From Linnemannia schmuckeri (Eukaryota; Mortierellomycota; Mortierellomycetes; Mortierellales; Mortierellaceae): 64,000 nt of DNA. The stretch spans positions 1,922,001-1,986,000 of the forward strand of contig JANATG010000007.1 of the NCBI GenBank assembly GCA_029449235.1, in the 5' to 3' direction. Position numbers and translations under genes: made by a program. Under the pieces are notes generated by a model. The model was not told where the DNA came from and searched no databases. It saw only the letters and a program-made list of their open reading frames with translations. Within the stretch, counting starts at the first letter, position 1. The number at the start of each line of letters is the position of its first letter. Positions 30,571 to 43,079 of the stretch are shown one piece after another.

Positions 30571-30891
30571 GTTATATTTCCAGTACAACAAACAAACAAA
30601 CAAAACCATCTCCCAGCATCACAAATACAACCAGCTAGAAAAACAACCAAAATGTCATATATTAAAAACGGTTTTCATTCTTGCGCCATCCTTGCTTGAG
30701 AGGTTTGAAAGACGAGCAAATGCATATCATTATGTGAGAAAAAGGGTAGAATATCTCGTGAGAATGACTACCTTTGTTAAAAAAAGGGTGGGAGGACGAG
30801 CACAGGCACAATTCATGCGCTCGTCTTTTTATTTTTTTTCTTCAAAAATCACATTCAAAAAAAAAGTGCACTACAAAAACCAACAAAGACT

Positions 30892-33400
30892 TTAAGCATG
30901 GGCACCGGGAACGGTGTTCTGAAGGTTGACGAGGTACTGGAATTCGCGCTTGAGATCACGGCAGAAGTCGTCCATGTGCAGATCGTTGGCGTCCTTGCCA
31001 AAGGGGTTCTCGATCTCACGACCAATGCCCTCCATACCGAACAGGGTGAAGGAGACAAGGGCCATGAGTGGGATGGTGTGCCAGGCCAGCTTCTCGATGA
31101 AGGTGAAGGGGAGAGCGAGCGTGTACAAGTAAACGACCTGACGCCTATTGTTAAAAAATGGTAAAGTTAAGAGAGTAATGGTTAGAGATGTGTACCAACT
31201 GAAGAAATTTTCTCGGATTGAAGACAAATAGCTCATCACCAGAATAGAAAGAGAAAAGAAGGACTTACAAGTGGATGGAGTAGGCGAGAGGGATGGGAGT
31301 GAAGACGATACGCTCCATGTTGGTAAAGATATCGGTCATGGTGTTGATAGATCCCAACAAGTTTCCAATCAGTGAGCTCTCAATACGACCTCCACGGGCC
31401 TCACCCAAAACCCAAAGCGACAGAGCATAGGCAATCTCGAGGGGCAACGACATCTGGCCCTCATCGTTTCCAGAGCGAATGGTCCAGGGGTCCTCGTTGT
31501 AGTGGCGGTGACGATCTCCAACAGCCTTGTCGTGAATAACCTTGATCTCAACATGGTCAGTAGCAGCGCAGGGAGCGAAACCCTCGGGGAGGAGGTACTC
31601 GAGATCAAAGTAGCGAACACCAAACTCCTGACGAAGGTGGTGCTTGATCGCGACGGCGTAGGCAAGGAGGAGCTTGATGACGAGGACCTTCTCGTAATCG
31701 TCAGCGTGGTGGAATTCGGTGAGGGCGTTGGGGGCAGGGGTGTTCTTGCCGTTAGGGCTGGCGGCCTTACCAGAGTTGCGGCCAAAGAGGTGGAGACCGT
31801 TGCTGGGGGCAGCAGCAGCGGCGGGGGCAGCGGCGGGAGCACCGGGGGCAGGGACGGCAGCAGTGAGCGAGACATTGGAACCGACAGAGTGAATCTGGTG
31901 GTTGGTTTCCTTCATGCCGACCCAGATCATGCGCGAAAAGTTACGCATCTGAACATCCAGCGACGACCACAGCTTGCGACCCTCCCAGAAACGATCATAG
32001 GCGGTGTTAGTACGGAACGCCAAGATCAAACCGACGACCACAGACAACGCAGGGACTATTATGATTGTATCGAAAGTGAAGAATACAAGAGTGGAATATA
32101 GTTAGTGTAAGCTTTTTCCCTTTTTTGAGCATTGGCCTTCTCTGTTTTTCTTTTTCCTGCATCTTGCTTTTTTTTTTTTTTTTTTTTTTCTTTTTCCTTT
32201 TCCTTTTCCTTGGTTGTCTTTCCACTTCCTTTTTCCTGCTACTGATCCCGCAATGACTTTTTCCTATCAATCCCTTTATGTATTCCTTACCGATGACGGG
32301 GGAGAAGAAGAGGTCAAAGGGGAGGATGTGCTGGCTCTGGATAAACTGGATGGTGGCGGTGAATCCAGTGACGATCAGCACATCAGGCAAGACAGTGGGG
32401 ATAACCGATCCGGTAATACGGAGGGTATCTACATAAGGGTTAGGGTATAGGAGAAAGGTGTATGTTAGTTTGAGTTGACTGTCTTTGCTTATCATATCTC
32501 GTCGTGTTTGTAAAGCTCTTTGACGATGTCTTCGCTAATCAACATCCATCATCGCGCCCATTGATAATGGGAAGACAGAAAACAAGGGTATTAAAAACGA
32601 GTGCAAAAAAGAAAAAAAAAAAGAAAAAGTCCGCCGTGTGTATTTGGTTCAACTTCCCGCGGGAAAAAATACGAAACAAATTGGATCCAGCCCGCGTGTC
32701 CTTTACTGATGGGAGAGTGGGAGGAGAAGGGGAAGATGATGATTTTGCTAAAGATGAAATCTAAGAAAACCTTCAGAGACATAAAACATAGAAAAATTCA
32801 GGCACAAACAAAGGGCAATGGCAAGAAAGTAAAAGACACATGTCCATGCCCGCACTCCCACACAACGCAAACACACCCTTCAAAGCTAGGGGACAGGGCG
32901 AGGAAAGGCAAGAGGGACAGACAAAATCCGATCTACTGCCACTCTCTTGTTTTTTTTCACACACCCCTGCACAAAGAACTATAAAAGACGCAGTAGACAA
33001 AGGGGGAGGAAGGGTGGCACAAGGACAAGGATGACGGGAATAATGAGTTCCTTCTTATTCCTTCTTGTTTCCAACCGTCAGAAACCTGAGTTCATGGGAA
33101 TACATGAATCACCACCGACCACGTCTCGATTGTTTTTTGTCTAAGGAAAGGAAGAGCCGTTTTTGTCTCGCTCAAAAACAAAAAAAGAAAAAGGAGGAAA
33201 CGAGTCGAACGCAAGGAGTGTCGAGAATACCGAGAAAATGAAGAACGAAAGATAAAGGTGAAGAAAACAAGTAGGAATAGGAACGGACTGAAAGCAGCAA
33301 GAGGGGAGGACGAGATCTGGTTATCGAATTGTGTTCCTGTACCTGGATAAGTCCACTGAGTCCTTCTGTAGTACTCTGCTGGTCTCTTGAAGTAAGACAT
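30892..33400 (-). CDS. bestrophin/UPF0187-like membrane protein
   Basis: Fungal bestrophin-family (RFP-TM, UPF0187) proteins are putative anion channels. Four exons, 33400-33343, 32428-32291, 32055-31269 and 31144-30892, give 411 aa. Membrane segments run from SVIPTVLPDVLIVTGFTATI and LSVVVGLILAFRTNTAYDRF, the latter carrying the family hallmark RTNxAYDRFWEGR. Towards the C-terminus come the helices YTLALPFTFIEKLAWHTIPL and LVSFTLFGMEGIGREIENPF; the GIGxEIENPFG block is diagnostic. An Ala/Pro-rich low-complexity insert of about 25 residues sits in the cytosolic loop after the first helices. The first intron is long (914 bp). A T22 run (32168-32189) lies in the intron before exon 3. Confidence 0.9.
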
Positions 33401-35755
33401 GGTTGTTGTGGTGGCGGGCGGGTTGAACTCCTGAGGGTGGTGGTGGTGAGAGGGGGAAAGGGTTAAAGAAAAAAAGAGAAAAGAAGAAGAAAGAAAAAAA
33501 AGAGAAAAGAAACGGAAGAGAAGAAGAAAAATGGAAAGAAAGGGCGAGGTTGAAAGGTGGACACAAAACACACACGACAGAACGATGACTTCAGCTGTTT
33601 GTTGTTGTTGCTTCAACTCACTCGGAAAGGGTTACAGTACTGTTTAACCAGTCCATTAAACATATCGATTGGCATTTCGTCCATGTCATTTGTCATTGAG
33701 AGCCTTTCAACCAAAAAGAAAAGGACGAATGGATATTTGATTGAAAGGGAAGACAAGCGGAACAGGGAAGGGAAGGGGTTCTGCATTAGGTTTGGGCATC
33801 GACCTCTCTCCCTTCTTGCTTTTTTTGTGCTCTCTCCAGGGCTGGATTTTTTTTTTGTCTTGCAGGTAAACTCAATAGACAGGTAAGCAGCATCGCAACG
33901 GCAAAAGCGACTGGCTGGCTTCCTGCTCTTTCTTCAAGTATGACGCTTGTGCTGGGACAGTTTCTCTGTTGGTCTCCGCAAAGAAAAAGTGCGCTAGTGT
34001 TGAACTACTAGGGCGTGTGAGTACATTGACGAAGGTGAAAAAGATACGAAGCAAGGAAGTCCAAAAATCATGGTGCAATGGTTTAAGTTAATCAACAACA
34101 TCACTTCCAATTGAGCCGACAATATTCTCTTCCCATTCCAGACCCATCCATCTCTTCCAAGTATATCTTTTTATTCCACCTGACTGGCGTATCTCTCCTC
34201 TTCTCTTTATTCATTTCAAGACGGACGAGTCCAATCCTTTGGTTGCGTTGAACTTGATTTGATTTCCGTTCCCTTTCGTTTTTTTTATTATTTTTTTTTT
34301 ATGTTGAGAGCCCTTTTTCCTCGGAGTGAAATCAGTTGAACGAACGAAACGATACAAACGAACGTGAGTGAACGAAAAGAAGGGTGGGCTGGAGAGAAAT
34401 AAAAATCCAAACAGAGGCCCAAAACAAGGAGACTAAAAGCAAGTACAAAAGGAGGAGTAGAAGAAGGTTGAGCAGATGTCAAGAGAAGAGAGCAGAGGAG
34501 GCGGTGGCAAAACTATTGCGGCTAACAGGCACTAGTAATATGGCAAGGAAAATAAAATCAGGAAAAAGAGGTATGCCATGCCCTTCCTTACTCTCTACAA
34601 TGCATGTGCATAGGGCAGATTTTGATTGCCCATCGATCACCCCTCCTAAATAACCACCATCATCACTATGCACGGGGGGAGGTGAATACACCTTTTCTCA
34701 CAGAAAATCACTACTTGAAAGATGTCGATGGTAGTGGTGATGGTTGTGGGCCAAAGCAAATTTTTCTGTTGACGATCGATCTCGAACCAAACACGCCTGT
34801 CTTGTGCGATATAGATACGAATATCCTCCCTGTCATAATTTGTCCACCCTTCTTCCTTTTCCTATCATCAACAACAGTCAAACACGCACGATAATGAACG
34901 GGAGAAAACAACAACAAAACCCTAAGCCCATCCCATCCCATCCCATCCCATCACGCCAAACGTTCCCTTATCACACGAGCAAACGAAAAGGTACAACAAG
35001 CACAAATAACACAACAAACAAAAACAACGCTAAAATGCTGTAAAAACTGGCATTGGGCCATATCACCCTTTACCTTGTCTACTTCTTTCTCGCATCAGAT
35101 GCAACCATAACAGGATAGAAGGGGAGCACAACCGACGAAAACGCATTTTTTTTTTCTTTTTTTTTATTCACAGATCGAGATTATCACACTGAGCTGGGCT
35201 GCGAACAAGCAACAAGCAAGATTGTATTTTAGCGTATCTATGGCATGGTATTAGGTGCAGACAAAACAGGAAGCAATAGTTCATAATCTTCTCCCTCCTC
35301 CATCCTGTTCCGTACGGTTGCGCCACCGCGAGCACCGGCCGATCAAATATAAAACTGGATGTCCGAGAAGAAATCACATAAGCAAGTCTTATGTATGGGG
35401 GCTCAATACTTTAAAAAAAAACGCCACCGACTACGGCACTCCACTCCCGGCTCCACTCCAATGTATTATTTTTTCGCTCTTTCAAGATTTAAGAGCCTTC
35501 TCTTTATCTTTTCAACAGTCTTTTGTTGGTTTTTGAACAAACAAAGAGAGTTGGACATCTCTACGTTTTCATATTTTTATTTACAAATGCATCCGTTTAT
35601 GCGGTGCGGTGGATGATTAAGAAGGTTGTGTTATGTTGTGTGTCGTTGATGTCCAAGCCAAAAGAGAACCGACATCATCGCGAGCGAATAAACGAAGGAC
35701 CAGGAGCTAGGAGCCTCCATCCGATCGCGACTAAAAGGCACGAGAGAGTGGATAT
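33401..35755. other. intergenic region, no gene recognised
   Basis: About 2.4 kb between the bestrophin start and the phosphoglucomutase stop. I see an ATCCC microsatellite near 34930-34952 and several T/A-rich runs, but no ORF with motif, splice continuity or RNA fold. Short unannotated transcripts cannot be excluded. Confidence 0.5.
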
Positions 35756-38700
35756 TTAGGTGATGACGGTGGGCTCCTTGCGACCAGTGAACTCGGTCAG
35801 TTGGCTGAGCTTGAGGGCAACGTCGATCAAGGGGCGGAGGGCCTCCTGGGTCTTGTCCATGTACTTGGCAGGGTTGGACTCGTACTTCTCGACGTAGAGA
35901 CGGACAGTCGCGCCATGGGATCCAGTGCCGGACAAGCGAATGATTAAGCGAGAACCATCCTCAAAAATAACGCGAACACCCTAGTTGAAGCAATCATATA
36001 TATATACATCCACGGTTAAAAAGGCAAACCCATGGGGCACATACATATATAGCAGATTGAGCTGGCAACAGCAAAATGAGAAAAGCAGTCCGAAATATCC
36101 AAAATGAAAAGAAAAAAAAAGATTTGCCCACTTGCCTGCTTCTTAGAGACACTGCCATCAATGGGGTCAGTGTACTCAAAGTCGTCGCCATCCTTGACAA
36201 CAAAGCCGTTGCCGAGATCCTTGCCAATCAATTGAGCGCGGTCAGTCGAAACCAAAGCACGGAGGCGATCCACCATCTTGTTGGCACCCTCAGAATCAAC
36301 CTCCTCGTAATCGTATCTATAACGTAGAAACAAAGTGTCAGGTCACCATGGCACCACCAGTCCAACTGCAACAGATTCTATACGAAAACATGCCAAACGT
36401 CAAAATTTATACCTGGAGAAAAAGTTGCGTCCGTATTCGTTGTAATGGGCCAAGAGGATATCGTTGATGCTCGAGGGCTTGGTCTGATTGGCAGCTGCAA
36501 TAATGTTGAGCCATGCTATCGGAGGAGAAAGGGAAGGAGGACAAAAATCAGAAAACAGCTCTTCGTCGTATCTTGTCAACCTCAAACGCAATGAAAACGT
36601 CATGCACCTTGCACATACCGACGACGGCCCAAACACCATCCTTCTCGCGAATGTGGTCAGATCCAGTTCCGAAAGACTCTTCACCGCAGATCGAGAGACG
36701 ACCAGCGTCCATCAAGTTGCCAAAGAACTTCCAGCCGGTGGGGACCTCAAAGTGCTCATAACCCTTCTTCTTGGCAACCAGGTCCAAGGCAGTGCTGGTG
36801 GGCATACTTCTAGCCAAACCCTTGACACCGGTACGTCTGAAGTAGGGGATAGAATCGGCCTGGGCAGCAATAATAGCAACAGAGTCCGAAGGGGTGACAA
36901 AGGCTCCCTTGCCAATAATCATGTTGCGATCACCATCGCCATCGGATGCTGCGCCAAAGCTGATGTTCTCCTTCTCGACGCGCTCGACCAGCTCGTGAGC
37001 GTAGGTCAAGTTGGGATCGGGGTGTCCACCACCAAAGTCAGGTCTAGGCTTGCAATTCATGACGGACTTTTGGGGAAGACCGAGCTCTTCAACAAAGATG
37101 CGCTGACCATAGGGACCAGTGACACCGTGCATGCCGTCAAAGAGGACGGTGAAGCTAGGTGTCTTGTGCAAGAAGCTCTTGATGAGGTCAAAGTCAAAGA
37201 TATCCTTGAGAAGGAGGACGTAATCGGCAACCGAGTCGACAATCTCAACCTCAAGGTTGCCGACCTTCTGAATACCAATGACCGAGAGATCGACCTATCG
37301 ATATGAATCCCCAACGCATGTGCGATGGACATGAGCAAAAAATCGGGGTTGTGGGAAATAAACGGAAAAGGAAGGGTCGGAAGGAAAATAATAAGAAAGG
37401 AGAAACAAAGGAATGCGTGACAAATTGGTTAAGTTAGGAGACCAGTGCCTTTCTTTGAGCATCCGTCGGCAACTGAGTTGTCCGCCAATCATTCAGAACA
37501 CGCTAGAGTCAGCCAGGGTTAGAGGATCCAGAGAAATGGAGGGATACATACAGCTGGCAATTGAGCCTCCTTATAGGAAGTCAACTTCTGGGTGATCTCG
37601 TAGATCTTCTCGGTAACGCTCTCGGGAGCGGGGCCTCCGTTGCTCATGTTGTACTTGATACCAAAGTCATTGTCGGGTCCTTTTGGAGGAGATAGAGATA
37701 GGATTGGATGGTTAATATCTTTGAGAGAGAAAAGACAACGCCAGAGAGAAGAAAGACAGTTTTGTAGTTGAAACATCAAAGGAAGTGTGGAGAGGGATAG
37801 AGGTTGATAAGACTGGCTTTTTATCTCTCCGCCGGACCCATTTTGAGTTGGGTCGTTCTTTGTGTAGCATTGACCACCCCCCAATGAGAGGCGCCGATGC
37901 AGCAAGAGAGATAAAGGCGAACTGATAAAGAGTATCGGTGCTCGCGTCCATTCCCAACCCCAAAGCAAAAATCAGAAACAAGGAATGAACACAAGTAAAA
38001 AAAAAAAAAAAAAAAGGAAGCTTTGGGCACATAAACATAAGAAAAGACGGAATACATCCTCTGATCGGGGATTCATCTCTCTATCTCTCTCTTTGCCTTC
38101 CCTTGCAACCATAAAAAAAAATAAGCAAGATGACCATGCAAGTGGAGTAAGAGTAATTATAGATAAGAGGAGCAAGAGCATTGAATGAAAAAGAAAAAAA
38201 AGAGTCGATCCATTCCATTTTGAATTATACCACAGTGAGTGAGCACTTGCCTCCAGGGTTGTGAGAAGCAGTCAAGAGAATTCCACCTAAAAGTTGAAAA
38301 GAAGAGATGATAGCGATTAATGACTGAATCCGATACCGAGGAGACTCTTTCTCTTGTCTAGTCTTTTGTGGTTTTGTTGATCCGTTGGGTATGGTGAAAC
38401 AGGAACAAGAAAACAAGAACAATGAGCCTTGTTCTGTCTCTTTTGTGCCTGCTCTCTTTGGATATAATCATCTCGCTAAGTCTTTTTCCTTTGTTGACTT
38501 TGAGTGTGTCGTTGCTTTGTCCGCACTGCGACCACTTCATGTTCCCCCTACTTTCTTGTTACTCAAGCTCAGTTTCCCACGAAAAAAAGACAAATAGTTC
38601 ATATTATTAAAAAGATGCTTACCGGTAGCCTTGCGGATGCGGATGAGGTTAGAGGCAGCGGGAGTCGAGAGGATGGTGTACTGTCCGATAATAAGCTTAG

Positions 38701-39243
38701 CAACCTGTGATGAAGAAAAAAAAAAAAATACGAGGGATATGTATGGTTAATATTAAATACGCGTTGACAGACATAATTCTTCACACGCCCTTTTATGCCG
38801 AAATCGGATCGAATTCGATCTTTCTGCTTTTTTTTCCCAAGGAGTGTCGATTGTGCTTGGGATCCAAAGATCGACACAGAGGAGAGGAGCGAGGAAGTGC
38901 TCAATTGTGCAATGGTGTATATTGTGCAAAACATCAGGACAAGATACACGATTAACATAACACACTGATGTCGCGTTGACATCATATTTATAGAGAGACT
39001 TGCCTCGTTGCCAGCAGCGATGCGGATAATCATCTGGACGGCCTCGGGCGAGAAGTAGCGACCGTCGCCTCCGATGACAAGAGTGGCGCCTTTGGCTCCG
39101 GTGGGGATGGCATCGAGGGTGGCCTGAATGAAGTTTTGGGTGTAGTGCTCCTGCTGGAAGACCTTGACACGCTTGCGAAGACCGCTTGTGCCTGGACGCT
39201 GGCCGTCGAAGGGCTTTGTGGGAATGGACTGAATGGAGGCCAT
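35756..39243 (-). CDS. PGM1: phosphoglucomutase
   Basis: Interconverts glucose-1-phosphate and glucose-6-phosphate in the cytosol. Eight exons (39243-39004, 38704-38623, 38286-38251, 37679-37552, 37294-36619, 36515-36413, 36316-36136, 35980-35756) give 556 aa, normal for eukaryotic PGM. The N-terminus TKPFDGQRPGTSGLRKRV is typical. The catalytic phosphoserine is Ser115 in TASHNPGG, encoded by a 36-nt exon. DGDGDRNM is the metal loop and GEESFG the sugar-binding loop; RLSGTGS binds phosphate near the C-terminus. Introns 1, 3 and 7 have GC donors (GCAAGT), each needed to keep the frame and the conserved protein; the other four are GT-AG. Intron 3 is 571 bp with an A19 run (37997-38015). Divergent from the GT61 gene, 670 bp apart. 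Confidence 0.96.
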
Positions 39244-39913
39244 GAAGAAGAGGGAGTTGTGGTTGTGGTTGTGTGTGAAGGAGTGAGGAGTGGTTGGTGA
39301 AGAGGACGTAAGAACAAGAAAAAAAAAAGAAGAAAAAGAAAAAGGAGTCAAAAACTAAAATGATGCTCTTTTTGTCCATCTCCACTCCATGAAAGAAAGA
39401 AAGAAGAAAAGTAAGGGAGGGATCAATCGTTACTTCCGTGCATGGAAATGGTGTAAATGTGCAAGGAATTAGCGTTTCTCCCCACAAGACCTGATCACCT
39501 CTCTCTCTGGCTCTCTCCTGTTTGTCTGGCCCAACCAACCGAGTCTCTTTCTTTTTTTTTTTTTTTTTTTTTTTCTATTCACACTTGTCTCATCACTTCA
39601 CTTACCTCTCCCTTCTCCCTTTGTTACTTCCTTCTCTGTCACTTCCTCCATTCTATAATTCATTCACTTATTGCCACCAACTATCACCTTGTATCCACCC
39701 TATCCACTGACCGACCTCTATTTCACACAAACAGCCAGCACCTCCTTACTCCTCTTTACCCCTTCACGCTTCCTCCTTCTTGCCACACTCCTAGTCAGCC
39801 CTTCCTCCTACTCCTCCTGCTGCCCCAACCGCCACTTCCACCACTAACAACATTACAACCAACGCTACAGTCAACACAACAACTACCAACTTCATCACTC
39901 ACAGCTGTCGGCC
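39244..39913. promoter_or_regulatory. bidirectional promoter region between PGM and GT61 genes
   Basis: Divergent spacer of 670 bp containing a T23 run (39552-39574) and extensive CT-rich sequence towards the GT61 start. Regulatory sites were not identified. Confidence 0.45.
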
Positions 39914-42862
39914 ATGCCTCCACGGAACAGTGGGCCAACCCTGCCTCTCTTCTCAACAGCAGGAGTCTCCGCAATGGCATCAAGGACAATTCTCCTCCCG
40001 AGATCTTGTCTCTCGCCTCGCATGTTCCTCATCGTCATCATCGCCGTCTTTTGTCTCTCATCCCTCATGCTCTACTCCTACACCAGTTTCTCGCTCCACT
40101 TCAACCATGCAACAGGTGACACTGAAGACTGGACTATACTCGAACAGCGGTTAGGCGGGGCCTCGTCCAAGGCGATGCGTTGGAGAAATGCAACCCTAGT
40201 CTCTCAGTTCGCCTGCCAGTCGAGTGCGGCTGCTCTCTCTACACACGGTCCATCCACACCATCAATTCACGGCTCAGGGTTCAATCGGGAAACCATATGC
40301 ACCGTTCAGAACCTGTGTGTCGATGCTGAGCGAGGTGAGTTTCATAAGGTGTCGCCGCGATTTGAATGCTTCAATGGTTACGTAAAGAATTATTGTCCAA
40401 AGAAAAAAATCCTAACAATAGCTCTCTTGTTCTGTTCAATAAAAAGGTGCATGGATCCATCCTGCTAAGGATGCAGAGGAGTTTCCCTTGATCAACGTCG
40501 TTGCAGCCGATCCTGGATCAGACTCGTACTATCGCCCAGCCGTCATGGAAGAGTTCCCCGCTTCGACCTATCGCTTTGTGGATGAGACCATCTTCCTCTA
40601 CGGAAGAGATCCTACGCACAGGCCGACGTGGATCTTGAACAACTTGCTGCCTTTGCACAGGTAAAATAGAACGATCACTTGGACGGATCGACTATCGGTT
40701 GTTATGCATGTTTCTGAATAGGGCTGTGGGATGTGGAGAACAGGAAAAAGATATAAAAAAACAAAGTGTCGTCGGCATGCTGTCTAGAACCAGCTTTTGT
40801 TTGCACATGCATCCCGACCATGATCCTCTATCCGTTTGAGCAAAAAGCGAGATCTTTTTTTTTGTGCAACCCTCGTTCTGCCCTCACCATTCGCATGTTC
40901 ATATGACAGTCTCAATCAGTACCACTAGGAATAACCTTTTCGCTTCTTCCTTTGGATGTGCATGCTCACTATATGCCACCAATGACTAACCCCATTTTCC
41001 CTGAACATCTATTTTTAATCCTGTTTAGTGTCATGTCGAGCTTTGGTGGATCGCGGGCATCGTGGTTTATGCGTGTAACTGGACAGGAAAAGAAGGACAG
41101 CGAGCGCAAGAAGCAGTTCCGGATTCAGGACAACAGCGACATGGAGCTCGACACCTACCTCCTCGCACCTTACGGACGGGAAATCATTCTGGATCCTAAG
41201 AAGGACAGGCCATTGACAGGACATCAGATTAACGCTCCCTCCAAGTCCTACCCAACTTGTTTCGCCAAGGCTGTCATCGGACTTCAGTCAAGATGCACAC
41301 GACCCTACTGCGAAAACACCATCGGAGGGCACGACCTTATCAGCGCACTCAGAACCAGAGTACTCGGGACCCTCTCGCCCTCCATGATCCAATTCCAAAA
41401 GACTGACCCCAACATAGTCCATCCACTCACAGGAGAGGATGTCCCGATCGTTTCGAGTACCAATTTAACGGTCGTGGAGGGAGAGTCGGCACCGCGATCA
41501 AAGATCAATGTCGCCCTTCTGGGTCGCTACGGCAACACCAGCATCCCCAACGCCAACACACTTGAGCTGTCTCTGTTGACCAGAGGGTTCTCGGTCCAAA
41601 CCATTCACCTCGACTACCCTGACCAGATCAGTTCCGCGCAGGCTGCTCAACTTTTCGCCAACCAAAGCATCTTAGTCGCGCCACAAGGAGAGGCATTAGG
41701 ATACTCTACATGGATGCGCCAGGGCACTGTTGTGATTTCGGTCCTACCACGGTTCACGAGGTCAAGTAAGATCTACACGGATCGGATGATGGCATTCGGA
41801 AAGCGTTTTTTTGCATGGGACTGTCAGGACGAGAGCTGTGTCCAGCCCGATCGTGATCTTGCTCACGAGTGTATCGAGGCTATTCAGGATTCATACGAGC
41901 AGGAGCAAGGAATTACTGCAGATGAGTTTGAGCAGTTTGCCAATATGAACCAGGACTTTAGGCAGCGTTCAGTGGCTTGGAAGGCGATTGCGGACTGCTA
42001 CACTAAGGAAGTCAGCAGGAGATTGAATCCCGAGGAGTTGACAGTGCTGATTGAGACCTTAGCCAAGGACTTTACCTTTGGAGACGCCAAGCCGGTCGAG
42101 ACTACAGAACCTGTCACCAGGAGGAGATTGAGTCGACGTGGAATCGACGAGGACGACGATGAAGGTTCCGAGGATGATGAAGAGGAACCAGCCACAGAGC
42201 AGACTGGAGAGGGCTCCCAGGGATTTGTTGAGGTTGAGAATCCTGGCGAGCAGGATGAGGTTGATGGAGGAATTACCACCACAGGCTCTCACGGCGGTGC
42301 AGAGGAAGAGGACTTGGACGAGGAAGGCACTGTGCGGATACAGGATATCAAGCCAGGCCAGGATGGCGACCAAGGAGGAAGCGATGATGAGCAGGAAGAG
42401 GATGTCAACGTCCACGAGTATGATGTCCAGCCTGGACCAAAGCCAGAGGAGGAGACAACGCCTTCCAACCCCGTAGCACCAGCACCGGAACCTGAAAAGG
42501 CACCAGAACCGGTACCAAAACCAGTACCAGTACCAGAACCAGAGCAAGGACAGCCCATGACCCATAAGCCAGGAACTGTTTCAAGTGCCGACATCAACAC
42601 CAACGTGCAGTCGACGCTCGTTCGGCCAACACTTGGGTTTGCCGAGTTTTGTCAACGGGGTCACTGCTGCGGGTCGGCGAAGATCTCGGAGAAGGAAGTT
42701 ATTGGATTGAATGGAGGCAAAGGCCTGACGCCCTGTGCGGCCAGTATGTCGGTGTTGGTTTTTGGGGCCAAGGGTGTTTGGGGCCAGATTGACGAGTCGA
42801 CGATTAAGGAGAGCCAAAGTCTTGTCTGGCAGGTCGATGTTGGACGCCACCAACGCGCCTAA
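39914..42862 (+). CDS. GT61-family glycosyltransferase, type II membrane protein
   Basis: Resembles the DUF563/GT61 family (plant xylosyl- and arabinosyltransferases, animal EOGT). Three exons, 39914-40334, 40447-40660 and 41029-42862, give 822 aa. A signal anchor at about residues 37-56 (FLIVIIAVFCLSSLMLYSY) follows a short cytosolic tail, implying a Golgi or ER location. Catalytic-region blocks are KSYPTCFAKAVIG, a Cys-containing CTRPYC piece, NVALLGRYGNTS-IPNANTLEL and SILVAPQGEALGYSTWMRQG, which is the family's APHGAxL-like motif with Gln for His. Residues ~576-722 are an acidic, Pro/Glu-rich disordered insert. After it comes a Cys-rich end (FCQRGHCCG, LTPCAAS). The start at 39914 is the first ATG before the anchor; a second lies at 39974. 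Donor specificity cannot be read. Confidence 0.85.
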
Positions 42863-43079
42863 ACCACGCATGCACGCACACACCATTAGAATAACGTAAT
42901 AAAACCATCGCACGCATTTATTAGACTTTCGATCATCATTTTTCGTTTAAAGAAAAAAAATCAACACGGGACAAATGACAAAATAAAAAAAACCGTCAAG
43001 CATACGAATACACTCTTCTTTTTTCCTCTTCGCCCTTCGCACTGCTCCACGCACAAATACCCCTTTGCCCATTTTCATG

